Part shown: positions 45,362 through 57,289 of the stretch, piece by piece
How the letters are laid out: every line of letters starts with the position of its first letter
How positions within the stretch are numbered: the first letter of the stretch is position 1
DNA from: Atherix ibis
Lineage: Eukaryota > Arthropoda > Insecta > Diptera > Athericidae
Direction: 5' to 3'
Length of the DNA stretch: 64,000 nucleotides
Assembly: GCA_958298945.1 (NCBI GenBank)
Contig: OY282606.1
Coordinates: 76,123,622-76,187,621 of the forward strand
Translations under genes and position numbers: made by a program
The notes under the pieces: model-generated
The model's input: only the letters and a program-made list of their open reading frames with translations
The model's database searches: none
What the model was told of the DNA's origin: nothing

Positions 45362-46490
45362 TTGGGTGTATAACTTAAAAATGCGGGATTGACAACAGAT
45401 GGCATAACTCTTACACATGGTTTGTGTTAATAATAACTCATATGACATTTTGGAGGTTAAACATCTGTCATTCATTCTCGATTAGTCATTGAACGAAATA
45501 GTGTAAACAACAAAGTTTTTTTTTGCTTCAAAAATGTCGAATTTCTTACCAAAAAAGTCCCATTTGCGGGAAGTGTTGATTTACTTCTTCAATTTGAAAA
45601 AAAGTGCAGCTGAAGCACATCGATTGCTTACCGAAGCTTATCCTGAATATGTTCCATCAATTTCAACGTGCGAGAGATGGTTTGTGCGGTTCAGAAGTGG
45701 TGATTTCGACACAGAAGACAAAGAACGACCAGGTCAGCCAAAAAAGTTTGAAGATGAAGATTTGGAGGCATTACTCGACGAAGACTGTTGTCGAACTCAA
45801 GAAGAAATTGCAAAATTATTGGGAGTCACTCAAGCAGCCATTTGAAGACGTTTGAAAGCAGCAGGATTCATCCAAAAGCAAGGAAATTGGGTCCCATATG
45901 AATTAAAGCCGAGAGACGTTGAAAGGCGATTTTGCATGTCCGAAATGCTGCTTGAACGGCAGAAAAAGAAGTCGTTTTTGAATCGAATAATTACTGGCGA
46001 CGAAATATGGATTCATTACGACAACCCAAAGTGCAAAAAATCGTATGTGAAGCCCGACCAACCAGCCAAATCAACGCCAAAGCCAAATATCCATGGCGCC
46101 AAGGTAATGCTCTGTATTTGGTGGGATCAGAAGGGTGTGATCTATTATGAGCTTTTGAAATCGGGCCAAACGATCACAGGCGACCTCCACCAAACACAAT
46201 TAATCCGTTTGAAGCGAGCATTGGCCGAAAAACGCCCGGAATATGCGATCCATGCAAAACGCTCTCACCGGAATACGCTTCACTTCAGAACAGGGCATCA
46301 AAAATTGGCTCGATTCATTCTTGGCCTCAAAACCGGAGCAGTTTTTTTGGCGCGGAATCCATATGTTGCCAGAAAGATAGGAAAAAGTAGTGGCTTCCGA
46401 TGGACAATACTTTGAATAAAATATATTGTAACAATTTTTCAAAATAAACACTGAAAGTTTGCCAAAAAGCCCGCATTTTTAATTTATAAC
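45362..46490 (+). mobile_element. Mariner D (mauritiana type), inactive
   Basis: The left end (TTGGGTGTATAACTTAAAAA, then TGCGGG, preceded by TA at 45360-45361) and the right end (CCCGCATTTTTAATTTATAA near 46470-46490) are inverted repeats with a few mismatches. The outermost bases of the right end appear lost. The transposase inside is of the same subfamily as C but clearly a separate lineage. Confidence 0.82.
45534..46419 (+). pseudogene. Mariner D transposase, broken
   Basis: ATG at 45534 starts MSNFLPKKSHLREVLIYFFN and runs through the DNA-binding region. It meets a TGA in place of arginine at 45843. The frame continues (45852-46230) with the first catalytic site ITGDEIWIHYDNP and IWWDQKGVIYYELLKSGQT. 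After KRPEYAI, near 46248, about 100 bp are missing, including both the second and third catalytic aspartates. In another frame the C-terminus resumes (IKNWLDSFLASKPEQFFWRG, HMLPER, a stop, then VVASDGQYFE). No activity is possible. Confidence 0.92.
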
Positions 46491-46560
46491 ATGAAGTCGC
46501 CAAATGGCCTCATAATTGTGACGCTACAGAATGACCTATAGCGCTCAGAGATCTTACAAT
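46491..46560 (+). repeat. Dispersed ~70-bp repeat, copy 1
   Basis: TGAAGTCGCCAAATGGCCTC and the following 50 bp match 59569-59636 with roughly 75-80% identity. It begins directly at the right end of mariner D, so the mariner may have inserted at the edge of this repeat. Confidence 0.7.
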
Positions 46561-46622
46561 AATAATAACAACAATAAGATCTGCAACTGTGCCTATCAAT
46601 CAGTTTATCGCCTTCCCCTGAA

Positions 46623-46663
46623 GTCCTACAAAAATTTCGGATTCCTTCAAGTTTTTGTAGGAC
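46623..46663. repeat. 12-bp perfect inverted repeat
   Basis: GTCCTACAAAAA at 46623-46634 and its reverse complement at 46652-46663 flank 17 bases. Confidence 0.85.
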
Positions 46664-46699
46664 CGCAAGTTTGATTTCCACGACTAGCGCCATTGCAAT

Positions 46700-47590
46700 A
46701 TACCAGACTCAAAAGCCTCATTCATGGTACAAGAGAATCCTTTTTGTACAGATGGTTTACGCACGGTATCACATCCGTTATTAACCCTACCTTAATTCAC
46801 ACCATATTATAGTGTAAACTATCAAATTCCAAACTCAATAGACAGCAATCACCACCTCTTCCTCTTAAATCAATATCTTTAAAGAAATGAAAAAACCCTT
46901 AAATTCGGAAGCCCCACAGCACTTAATGCGATGAGCTATCCCACCGAATGAAGTCGCATTATCTATAACAACTAAGAAATTAATTGCTATAGATAAAATT
47001 GCGAGCGTAAAGTTAGCCCAAAGGCAAGTCCCAGTTCCGGAAATTGAGACGTAATGCTATTCGCTCAAGCGACCTCAGCCTTATTTTTACATCCAAATTT
47101 TACCCCAGAACATATTTTTCGCTTGTTCTGGGTTTTTGCTAGTATAACTATTCAATGAAGACCTCCTGATCTAGAATCTTGTTTATGGGTCTTTCACTAT
47201 GACGCAAAATCATAGTAACCGGGTCAAAATATCCGATAGATACTCAATTCTCCAATGAAACATATATAAGTTTCTGAATAGCCTGGAACACTACTGGATA
47301 AGTACTCTCCCAAAATAGTTCCCTTGAATGAAACTAAGCTTTCTGAAAAATCTCCCTATCACCATTAAAACACCTTATTCCACAATAAAAAAGGAGCTAT
47401 GGATTTGCTCATTCATCTCTCGATATCCTTTTATAAAATTTCAATTTACGCTAATCTTTTAGCATTTCCTATATCTGTAAATATCTCTCCAAAGATTAAT
47501 ATCCTAAGTTAATATATTGAACATGACCTGACGCTTTTGTCTGCGGATTTGCTTGGTCTAGTTAACTAATTTCCTCCTAATACTATCATT
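46700..47590. other. No gene recognised
   Basis: Less AT-rich than average. It may contain the degraded 5' part of the LINE that follows, but I could not match it to a domain. Confidence 0.35.
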
Positions 47591-47592
47591 TT

Positions 47593-49125
47593 TTGGGACT
47601 AGTTCGCACAGAAGCTCATCAAAAACCTGTGAGCGTGGCAAAATTTTTAAGGAATGGCTTAACTCTCCCACCTCCAGCGATACTTTTCTATAACGATGGT
47701 TCACTGATCTACTCGCCAACTAAGGAAACATCCTCTATTTTTGACTTGACCTTCATTCCCAGAACATCCTCTATTCATGACTTGACCATAGCTCTTTGAA
47801 AGGAATAGATAATCTTCCCATTCTGTTGGAAGTAAGCGTTACATATGTCAATATTACCAAAAATGTGAATGATCTGCCATTTGTGCAATCTGCTAACCAG
47901 AAAGCAAAAAACTTGGTTAGTATGTTAAGGTGTACAACCAGTGTAACCATCTCAAGTTCCGCCGGTATTTCAGGGTGCAGCCGATCTAGTATACACAGGA
48001 TATTACAATGATATGACGTGATAGATATCCAGCATGGAAAAATTCACCCGCAAGACAAAATTACTTCAATTAAAGCCCAGAGCTGTTAGAGTCAAAAGGC
48101 AGTACGATAGGACAAATATGCAGCATGGCACAACTTATTGCTATGAGGTGCTCACAAAAGAAACTACGGAAGAGTATTAATCCCATTCTTTGTTGACAGA
48201 ATATTGATATAGTCTAGTAAAGTGAGCTTAGACAAGATCCTTATTACGAAGGTTAATCCACATCAATATGCCCACAGGTCGCATATAGAGACTCTGACTA
48301 TGCTTCTGAAGTAGAACATGCCATACATTATAGCGATAAAGACAGACTTTATGGTGTGCTGTTGTCGTTCGATTTTGAAAAGGCTTTGCGCCTGAATTTG
48401 ACTATATAAAATCATCTTTCAGCTTGCGGAGGGGAGATTTAACTCCCACACATTAGAACTAATTCATTCATACATTTTACGCAGAACCTTCATGGTTCGG
48501 ACCGATATTTTTTCTGTCTTCTTGTATGAGAATTATATACTTTTTAACCCATACATCAATTCCATATCCCTATCACTTTCCCCATATGAATACTATATTT
48601 CCTAAAGGCGGATAATGTTTTGGTGCTGGTGGCTAGAACAAACTATTGCCTAAGTGAACGCTTGGATTAAAAAAAAATAGCGCAGTTATCTCTATGACAA
48701 ATTCATCATATCTCCACATCTGTAAGAAACGTGATTGTATTGTAACATGAATGTTTCATCGCTAAGCCTAGCCTCCATCCATCCCGGAAATTCCATGAAA
48801 GTCCTGCGTGATCAAATTAATGCGATCCATAGGAAAATTAAGATTTTGGTAAGTAATAAGTGTAAGGTTAGACAAAGTCGTCCTGGACGAAGCTTTACTC
48901 TATTGCCTCATTTTATATATCAGAATTTCAATAGCACATATGGAGCGTATCGAGGCAGCTGTAAGCCATTGCATCAGTCTAGGCAGTGGGATACATCGGA
49001 CTTCCTCTGCGGACTTAATCCTAATCGAAGCTGGCCAAAATCTCATCTCTCTGGATATATTTAACACAGGTTACGAATCTCAATCTCTCCGGAATTTTAA
49101 GGACCATGGTTGGGAGCTGTGTTAA
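47593..49125 (+). mobile_element. LINE (endonuclease plus RT fragments), decayed
   Basis: At 47600-47830 an endonuclease end is visible: YNDGSLIYSPTKETSSIFDL, RTSSIHDLTIAL, then, in the next frame, IDNLPILLEV. This resembles the SxIxDLT and SDHLPI motifs. Near 48260 an RT start reads NPHQYAHRSHIETLTMLL, and GVLLSFDFEKAL follows. Near 48950-49040 the C-terminal part reads MERIEAAVSHCISLGSGIHR then TSSADLILIEAGQNLISL, matching the IQN-ALR-A-G--RTSP pattern. Order and strand agree, so this is one element with internal losses rather than three pieces. Confidence 0.65.
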
Positions 49126-49129
49126 AAAG

Positions 49130-50635
49130 GTTTAAGGTTCCCCTGTGGACACAATCCGTGTATCTACAGGCAACTTATTTTGAGCACACGTTCTATCCGC
49201 CAATCCTGTGGCGTTCTGTTAACTATTGCACATATATTGAGCGAATGTCATTAAAAATTAAAATTCCTACTAAAAACAGACCAATGGTGTTTAGGAAACT
49301 GGTAATAACAAATCACACGAAGCTTGATGTCGCCAAAAAACCCCATGCTGCTGCTGCTATGAAAATGCCCCCTCGGTCATGCCTAAGAGATCTTACATAC
49401 AAACAATTAAACAATTATTGCAAGCAAACTAAAGACTCTCACCGCAACAAATTAAATAGAAATTCAAGAATAATATCATAACAATTTCATAAGCAATAAA
49501 ACTATCTTATTACATTAGATAAGACAATGCTATCGACTTGAGCAGTTTCATAGATCATAGTTATATGAATGAAGTCACATAATAGGGGTAGTATGGAAGG
49601 TTGCAAATATGAATATTAGGAGTATGCCTCCTAGTATCTTGCCTCTTGTCTATGGTATACTTTATGATATAAAAAAAACAGAGGTCAAATGTCGTAAGCT
49701 GCAAAGATCACAGTAAATGAATTTGTCTATTTTATTCAAGTATCTTCAATTTTTTAATATAGAATTGAAAAAAGGAAAGGAAACTACCCAAAATCATTAT
49801 ACAAATTTAATTTCATTTTTATTTTCCATTATATGCAAAATGATTTAATATTATACCTTCCAATTTATTAATTTTTTTTCCTTTTAACCAGAATATAAAT
49901 TGAATATAATAAGATGCAATGTGCTTGTGACTTATGAGTATACAACAGTAGCAGCAAATTCCCATTCTGCTGCACTCGTGAAAAGTTTATGTTTACAAGG
50001 AGATGGCGAACGCCCTCTCTGTTGGTATCGTAGATATTTTACAACTGGTGTATCATTTTAACATAATATTATGTATTATGAAAGAATAAATTTACTATGA
50101 CTGCAACACACATGCTATTGCATAGTAAAGGAAAAAATTAAAGTAATAAATCGTATTGTTGTTGGTGACAGTTTGCGCGCATTTTACTCACAGTCCATAT
50201 TCCTTTTGCTCGTAAATACATTTGTCCTTATTGACAATTGTTCCGAGCCCCATTAATCAAGTACCCTATTGACTGCTGCTTGATCTGTCGGAAATAGAAT
50301 TATAAATTGATTTTGTCGCAATTTTTCCCTTAGTTCCGAATAGTTTTTCTACTCCTCTAAACTTAATTCTTTTGGATAATCAATAATTTTTGCCAATCTA
50401 TGAACATAGAAAATTACAAAAGGTGGTTTTTTTTTCTTTTACTCGACTTGATAAATTTCATTTATTTTGAATAATCTTGAATTTTACTCCTTGGCAAAAC
50501 ATTTATTAAATAAGAAAGTCTTTAATTTAGGTATTTAATTTTCCATTTTTTTATTAATGTTGAATGCATAGCATAAAGAAAATCATCTTAATTTTTAAAT
50601 TTCGACTATTTTTTTTAAATTTTTTGTAATTGTTC
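49130..50635. other. No gene recognised
   Basis: A 123-codon frame at 49110-49481 rich in lysine is not recognised and may belong to the 3' end of the LINE. The rest is AT-rich and unremarkable. Confidence 0.4.
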
Positions 50636-50642
50636 ATATATA

Positions 50643-51374
50643 CGAGGTCTGTTCAAAAGGTATCGCGAATTTTTAATTTCCGCGGGTTATAAATATTTGA
50701 TTTTAGATTTTTTTTGTGTTCGACAAGTTTGGCCATTTTGAATGTTCAGTTAATTTTTGACAGCTACTTTTATTGCACGTTTTTCAGCTCGTCTTTGATT
50801 TTTGCCCATTTTCGACCAAAAACAGTATCGCATTAACATTGCTATGGAGCTGTTGGACTCTGTCCGCGACAACCCAAATTTGCTCCAGAGGGACATACAT
50901 GTTGACGAATCATGGGTTTATAGTTATGACGTGGAAACCAAAGCTCAATCTTCCCAATGGAAGATGCCGCACGAGCCAAGACCGAAAGAGGCGCGCCAAG
51001 TTCGATCGAATGTGAAGGTTTTGCTTACAGTTTTCTTCGATTGCAAGAGCGTGGTGCATCATGAGTTCTTGACGCAGGGTAAAACGGTCAATAAGGAATA
51101 TTACCTATAAGTTATGTGCAAGTTGCGCGAAGCAATCCGCCAGAAATGCCCGGATTTGTGGAAGAACAAAAATTGGCTTTTGCAACATGATAACGCCCCT
51201 GCTCACATATCGTTGCTTGTGCGTGAATTTTTGACCAAAAACAACACACTAATAATGCCGCAGCCACCGTATTCCCCAGATATAAGTACCAACATAATGC
51301 CACAAAAAATCAAAAAACAAATATACATAACCCGCTGAAATTCAAAATTCGCGATACTTTTTGAATAGACCTCG
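50643..51374 (+). mobile_element. Mariner B3, deleted and with a duplicated inverted 5' end
   Basis: The element starts CGAGGTCTGTTCAAAAGGTA and ends TTTGAATAGACCTCG, with TA on both sides (50641-50642, 51375-51376). The first ~165 bp match the 5' end of B2. About 360 bp with the start codon and DNA-binding domain are missing (junction near 50810). Broken coding sequence follows. The last ~95 bp (51281-51374) are not the normal 3' end but an inverted copy of the 5' end, including the ATGTTGGTACT-type segment far inside it. So the two ends form one long foldback. Confidence 0.9.
50802..51280 (+). pseudogene. Mariner B3 transposase, middle part only
   Basis: The frame starts within the protein (FDQKQYRINIAMELLDSVRD) and carries the first aspartate in HVDESWVYSYDVETK. 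A TAA replaces a glutamate codon at 51108-51110. The frame then continues with LLQHDNAPAHISLLVREFLT, where the second aspartate is kept. The sequence ends at MPQPPYSPD, before the third aspartate, exactly where the inverted 5' end begins. Confidence 0.9.
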
Positions 51375-51376
51375 TA

Positions 51377-54300
51377 AAGATATTAACAGTAATTCAATAA
51401 TATAAGCAGCTGGTTTTTGCTTTTCCCAAATATATTATTTTCCAAATTTTTTAAAATTTGAGATTTTTGAATTTTCTTTTATCATAATTGATTTTGGGAT
51501 GGAATTATTAAATAATAATTTGTAGTTAATATTTTTGTGTTCTTGTAATTCTTTTGTATCATTAGACCATCCGATTAAGTTAGAAAAATTTTATTCCCAA
51601 AAAAACTATTTTATTTTGACTCAAACATGATCCAGGATCTACGTAATTCTTTGCTATTATTTCTGTTGATATTTTTAATTGAAACAAATTAAATGTTTCG
51701 CTCATTGAAGCCTTAGGAGCTAAATTCTCTTAACAATTAAATGATAGTGACATGGGTCCTTTTTTCATTAATTAATATATGTTGAAATCATCTATCTTTA
51801 CAAATGAGGTCTTATATTAACCTTTCGATCATTGTATATAGATTAACTTTTCCGAAGTTGTATTTTGCTTACTTAATAATTTTTCTATTATCTCAATCAA
51901 TTATTTTGGTGTTTTGATAGATAAAAAAATGATTCGATCACGCTTCTTTACTACGATCATTTAATGAGCTGCATAATTTGTTGCATTATTTTGTTTGCAC
52001 ATTTATTCAACAGATCCTTTTATTCTATTATACGTTGGTATCTAATAACTGCTATATATTGAGATTTATAGTATTTGGAGATGTGAGCCTTTTCCTTATT
52101 TGAGTATTATTTTTCAACTGTCTGCGTTATTCAAACGAACATTTGTTATTTTATTATCGTTTACATTGAATAATATTCAAATTAAATGTTTAAGCCTTGG
52201 AGATGTTGTTTATTTTATATGTTTTCTGCTATATATTTTTGCATATAACTCCAAAAAATCCGAATCTGTGAACTAAATAATTCAACAGGGAAACATTCGC
52301 AAATTGCAAAGTAAAAGCTTTTATATTTGGATTTTATTACAAACCATATTGTTTCTACCTATCCAAGATCAATGAGAATATTTCAATTAGAAGAATTTTA
52401 TTTTAAATGAAAAATTATTAGCAACTCTCATGCTCATTGTGTGAATGAATCCTTGAAGAAGAGATAACCAACTCGAAATAATTACTTGAACTTAGTCTTT
52501 CAAGTCAAGAAAACATAATAAAAAGTAAAATATGGGATATGTCTAAGTTCTTTGTTTAATGTTATCCTATATTGGTGACCCTGACTTTTGTGTAATCTTT
52601 TGTGTAATTGATCGAATTGCAATCAATTAAATAAATCCTAAGTGAATGAAAACATTTTCAATTTACTAAAGGTCCTTGGATATAAAGAGTACTGCAAAAT
52701 TTAAATTATCACCCAGCTACTGAATAGCTATGCTCGTAGTCATACAATATCATACATTTATTCAAAAAAGCTTATGGAATGGTTTGTCTTAGGTTCAGCA
52801 AAATTATGAGCAACAACAGTGGTAGCTGCAAAAGCAGAAATAAGTTGAATAAGAACAACGGATGCAAATGTTTCCGGGGCATACTATTCGTAAATACGAC
52901 AGAGTCTATGGTATCCTGATGAATCCCAATGTATTGCTACGAAACTACTGCAGAAAACTATATCCGCAAATATGCACATAAGTAAAGATTATTCAAAAGC
53001 AGACATTCGGATAATGTTTGTCGGATGTTAATCAGATGGTTTGTCCATACAAAAGGACATGAACACCAGCATTGAAATTCGTATGCACATTTTGCCTGTT
53101 CGATAGTATCCCGCCTTCTACCATCTTGTTTTGTCCAAATCCATAAGGAATTCTTCCACATTCATTCATTGCTTCCGGGGTCAAATTCATTCTGATGGGT
53201 AACTTGTACTCATATCGTGTACAAGTATTTGGACCTATGGACTGACTGGTTCCTTAGCTTGTTTTCGGTTTGTATACAAATTTTGCAAAAAAAAAACATA
53301 AATTGAACGAAATAGAATAAAATTTTTAAGTAACTTTTCCCATTTTTTTAAATATTTACCCTAAGGGGTGGGTGACATTTCAAAATATAGGCCAGTGCTT
53401 GTTTGTTATTTTTTATTTAATTTTTACCCCCTCTTTATGCTTTTTATTATTTTATATATCGAAGAGAATGGCTTTTGCATAAAACAAGTGATAGTCTTTC
53501 TTCCAAATATTATTTCCATAAATTTTATTTGTTATCCTTTTATAAAATACTACAGGGAGAAGTTGAAGGATGTATAAGTAGATTCCCAAAAGATATATTA
53601 CAAAATTTTGAATAGAAAAAAAGGTACTAATAAAAATCAGAACCTTATGCACTGACATAAAGACTATAGAGAAAAAGAATGAAAATGAGAACAAATTTTG
53701 TAATTTTTTTGACTTTTTTTTTAAGATAAAAAACATCTTTTACTTTAGGATTTTTTATATGATTTCATCTTAACTGAATGACAAATCTCGGTATAATGTA
53801 AAATGTTTAAGAATTTATTATGGGTCCATTCCTTTTCATTTTTGCTCATTTACTGTTTTCATGTTTTCTAAAAATGTTTTACATTATAGTATTTACAATC
53901 GTACAATTTATAGTAAATTTACATGTTTAGTTAGGCGATTTAATAAAAAAAATTATGGAAGAACTTGTAAACGTTTCGGAGACATTTTAATTAAATGATA
54001 AAATAATGAAAATGAAGTATTGTAATATTTTTATAATATACAAGGACCGGTATACATACATGTACAAATTCATATATAATAGCAAAATGGTAGCATTATT
54101 AAGGATTCTGTATATTCTATAGAAAATAATAGAAGTCACTTGTGTCTTCATTTTATTATGAATCACCGCACATGAAATTGTTTTATGACCACAAATAAAA
54201 ATGCCTGTCAAATTATTTCTTTTCTACTTTCGGTTATATGTCCTTTTATAATAGTCCACATAAAATGATATGTATATGTAAAATTATGTAAATTATAAAG

Positions 54301-54650
54301 AGTATGGTAGCCGGTAAAGCTAATTTGTAGAATGTTGAATATTTCGTTTTGATTTTGTTTCGGATAAAATGTCCCTGAAAACTAGCCTAATGTCACGTTT
54401 GTAAATGGCATTGTTATAAAATCCTAGAAGAATTTGGATAGGGTTAGATGTTGGACAATTTTTTTTTTTATTTAAACGATTTGAGCATAAAATCTAAAAA
54501 GAATTTTTAATATTGAAGACTTAATTACAAAAAAATTATTGCAGCGTATAAAAATTTCCTAATAAGTGGGACATTTAATTAATAGTTGAGCGAAAGTTAG
54601 TTAAATTAGTAGTTCAATGAAAGAAATTACAGAAAAAATTTTTGGTGTTG
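51377..54650. other. AT-rich stretch, no gene seen
   Basis: More than 3 kb without recognised coding sequence. It may hold the 3' LTR region of the gypsy element that follows on the minus strand, but no LTR pair was found. Confidence 0.4.
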
Positions 54651-54689
54651 GAATCAAGGTTTACATTGTTTATCGGAGTGATTAGTATA

Positions 54690-55290
54690 TTATGATCTTG
54701 AGCCCAATGATTCCAACTCTCCCGGTAGTTTTAAAGTGTGTCCATGCACTACTAATTCAGCCGGGGAACACTGTAATTCTTCTTTTACCGCGGCTCTGAT
54801 CCCAAGTAATATAATTGGAAATTCATTGTGCCAAATTTTCCTGTTTTGGTTCATTCCCGAAATAATTTGCAGTCGAACTGGGTACCTTGATCCGTTGTCA
54901 TTCTTGCAAAAATTCCACAACGCAAAATGTAATTTTCTACGAAGGTTTTTTGCTATCGTAACGGGAGTCATATTTGGCAAACAGTATGCCTTCGGCTATC
55001 GAGTAAAGAGATCAACCAGGTACATATGAACATATTCGAAACGACCTGCTGGAATGTTAAAAAGTCCTAGTTCTGATTTCTTATGGCATTGAATTTTGGT
55101 ATTTTGACACAGAATACAAGTCTTAGCCAAAAATTGGTGTCACGATTTAAACTTGGCCAAAAATATGTCGATGTAATGAATTCTTTGGTTGCACAAACGT
55201 CCGGATGGGTTAAGTTATGTATGGTATTAAACACAGCCCGACCCACAAGGATTCCCTTTATCAACGATCCTATTCAATATATATATTCAT
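54690..55290 (-). pseudogene. Gypsy integrase remnant
   Basis: The minus frame at 55264-55067 carries the zinc-binding head, with the two histidines in IHNLTHPDV and a degraded cysteine pair. A short out-of-frame piece (near 55040) links to 54980-54690. That stretch reads TPVTIAKNLRRKLHF, then ILLGIRAAVKEELQCSPAEL and HGHTLKLPGEL, the conserved C-terminal part of gypsy integrases in this group. The central catalytic core between them is largely missing. Confidence 0.8.
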
Positions 55291-55601
55291 TCCCTTTCCC
55301 ACCATCTATCATCCTTTAACCATTATAGATATGCTGACAGTATTTTTATACTTGTATCTGGTGCTGTTCTTCAACATCAAACTAATAACGCCATCCGCAA
55401 CATCAACACTTGGAGCAGCATAAGCGATGCGGCGATTTGTACATCAAACCGACCTTTTTCTTATGTTTGCAGAAAAAAAATTGTAGTATATTTGATTTGT
55501 CAATAAGTTCCTTCTCTCCCTACCCAAAAGATTGCGTGAAAATCCTGCGTATCTCAATTGCCCGTGGAGGAAAATGGAATCTTCAGATCAAAAATGATGT
55601 T

Positions 55602-55693
55602 GACGGAATCTTACTCTATTTCTCACTATATTGGCTAGTGTACCTTTTGGACGGAATCTTACTCTATTTCCTCACTATATTGGCTAGTGTACC
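55602..55693. repeat. 43-44 bp direct duplication
   Basis: GACGGAATCTTACTCTATTT and the following bases to AGTGTACC occur at 55602-55644 and 55650-55693, with one extra C in the second copy and 5 bases between. Within the nested LINE. Confidence 0.9.
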
Positions 55694-55753
55694 AATAGCA
55701 AAAAAGAAGCTAGTTGAGGTACCGGTAAAACTCCGGTGGACTCCATACTGATA

Positions 55754-55807
55754 GAAGATAGAAATAGATGGGTTTTACTGGTCGAAAACCCATCTATTTC
55801 TGTCTTC
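55754..55807. repeat. Inverted repeat, 22 of 23 bp
   Basis: Arms 55754-55776 and 55785-55807, with a core of 16 perfect pairs (GAAATAGATGGGTTTT) and an 8-base loop, inside the nested LINE. Confidence 0.92.
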
Positions 55808-56729
55808 AAAAAGATCGCCTAAATTTAGTTTACAAAAACCTATGCCTTCCAAATTATCCCCTCCACACTTTAATCAAAAACATTATCATCTTCCCCAGTT
55901 CAAAAAGGAATTCATCATCGCTATCCTTATTAATATCCCACCTTGTACGCACTTCATCCATCGTCCCCCTCGTTTTCCAAACTTACCTTCCACACCCAGA
56001 TTGGAAACCGTGGTTGGGAGCAAAGCTGAAAGTGACTGCTTCTCTTGACAGGTTTAAGAAGGCTAGTACTTATCCGTCCACAAATAGGAAACTTTTCCTT
56101 GAACAGTTGGACGGATTAAAAGATCAACGACTGTTGTTCACTGATGCCGCCGCTGACACCGATACTACATCTTTTTCGGTCGTCGAACTTTTTGGCGGCA
56201 GCACCCGCGCACTATGTTGTGGAATCTTCCCTTATAGGGCAGCTCCATATTACGGGCAATTTAAATTGCGTCCAATATTCCCAGCCAATGGAGCTTTATT
56301 ATTTTTAGTGACAGCCTTACCGCTCTTAAAGTCATAGAGTGATCCAGTACTTAGCGCAATTCGTAAAAGCCTACATAGCAATAGGAGTGTCGAGTTGCAA
56401 TGGGTGCCGCGGCATGTGGGAATTGTGGATTATGAAAGTGCCGTCAAGTTGGCTGGAGAAACACTCTTTCGAGCAGTGATCACAGTCATTCCCAATCTGC
56501 TTAGCCTACTAACAGAATGGCAACCAACACTATTAGCCATTCACAAATACGATGATAGGACCAATAGCGACACATTTTTGTCTACTTATTGGATAACCAA
56601 CAATAAACCATACTGAAATTCTGGGCGCGGAAGCTTCTAAGAATCCGGATTGGACACACTGCTCTTACAGGAAAATCTGGTCAGTCATTTTTCTAATTCC
56701 TGATCATCCCTCTTAAGTTGAGCTATTTT

Positions 56730-57110
56730 TTGCGACTAAATTTTCTTTCCCAAGTATGTGTCGAATGTCATTCGATAAGAATCGTAAATTCTCGACCCTC
56801 TACTTCATAACGGAAATACGAGCATTTGATCGCATGAGTATTTTAGTGATTGCTGAGTATTTTTTTTTGATCGCTGAGTATTTTAGTGATCGCCGAGTAT
56901 TTTTTTTGATTGCTGAGTATTTTTGCTCGGCTGGCGAGAGTTTTTTAGAGAAAAATTTAAGAGGCTGCTAATCAGTTGCAATGCGGCACTTGATGCAGTA
57001 TCTGACGCAACGGTCGCGATACTGTAATTTTCGTTTGCTTGAGGGTGCGCGAATATGGTAGCGCAGAACATTTTAACCCTTTTAAACGTGGAATTGAGTT
57101 TATCTGATAA
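56730..57110 (-). pseudogene. Gypsy RNase H remnant
   Basis: The minus frame 57071-56883 reads IFAHPQANENYSIATVASDT, the region normally reading LAHP...L-L-TDASDTAIGA, so it is the linker and first RNase H motif. After a tandem array (56836-56930) an EVEGREFTILIE segment near 56790 corresponds to the EGR-F---TDHKPL motif. Broken by several stops. Confidence 0.72.
56836..56930. repeat. Short tandem array within gypsy RNase H
   Basis: Five units start GAGTATTTT, alternating GAGTATTTTAGTGATYGCY and GAGTATTTTTTTTGATYGCT. This gives a 40-bp double unit repeated about twice. On the element's own strand each unit encodes a Y-S-A-I-like string, matching the usual YSA-D-E motif of the domain, so the array is likely an expansion of that codon stretch. 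Confidence 0.8.
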
Positions 57111-57289
57111 AATTCAAGCTATACTTTAACCTTTAATTTTTAATACTTGCGCTAAGTATGTGTAAATGGGAATAAGGCCAAATTACTTTTGCAGTAATAC
57201 GATGACTCAAGAAATTGAGGTCGGTGACACAAAAAATTCACTTAGAAGAATTGATCGTAATCCCATAATCCGATAATTCTCAACACAAT

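Larger units (their letters stand above)
55320..56720 (+). mobile_element. LINE fragment nested in the gypsy element
   Basis: On the plus strand, near 55330, YADSIFILVSGAVLQHQTNN stands where the RT box YADD is expected, so one catalytic D is lost. A NAIRNINTWSSI-like stretch and a degraded thumb follow. The RNase H part at 56120-56480 reads LLFTDAAADTDTTSFSVVEL and then VELQWVPRHVGIVDYESAVK, corresponding to the TDGS and WVPGHVGI-NE-AD motifs. It starts inside RT, so it is 5'-truncated. The host gypsy RNase H resumes near 56725. Confidence 0.75.
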
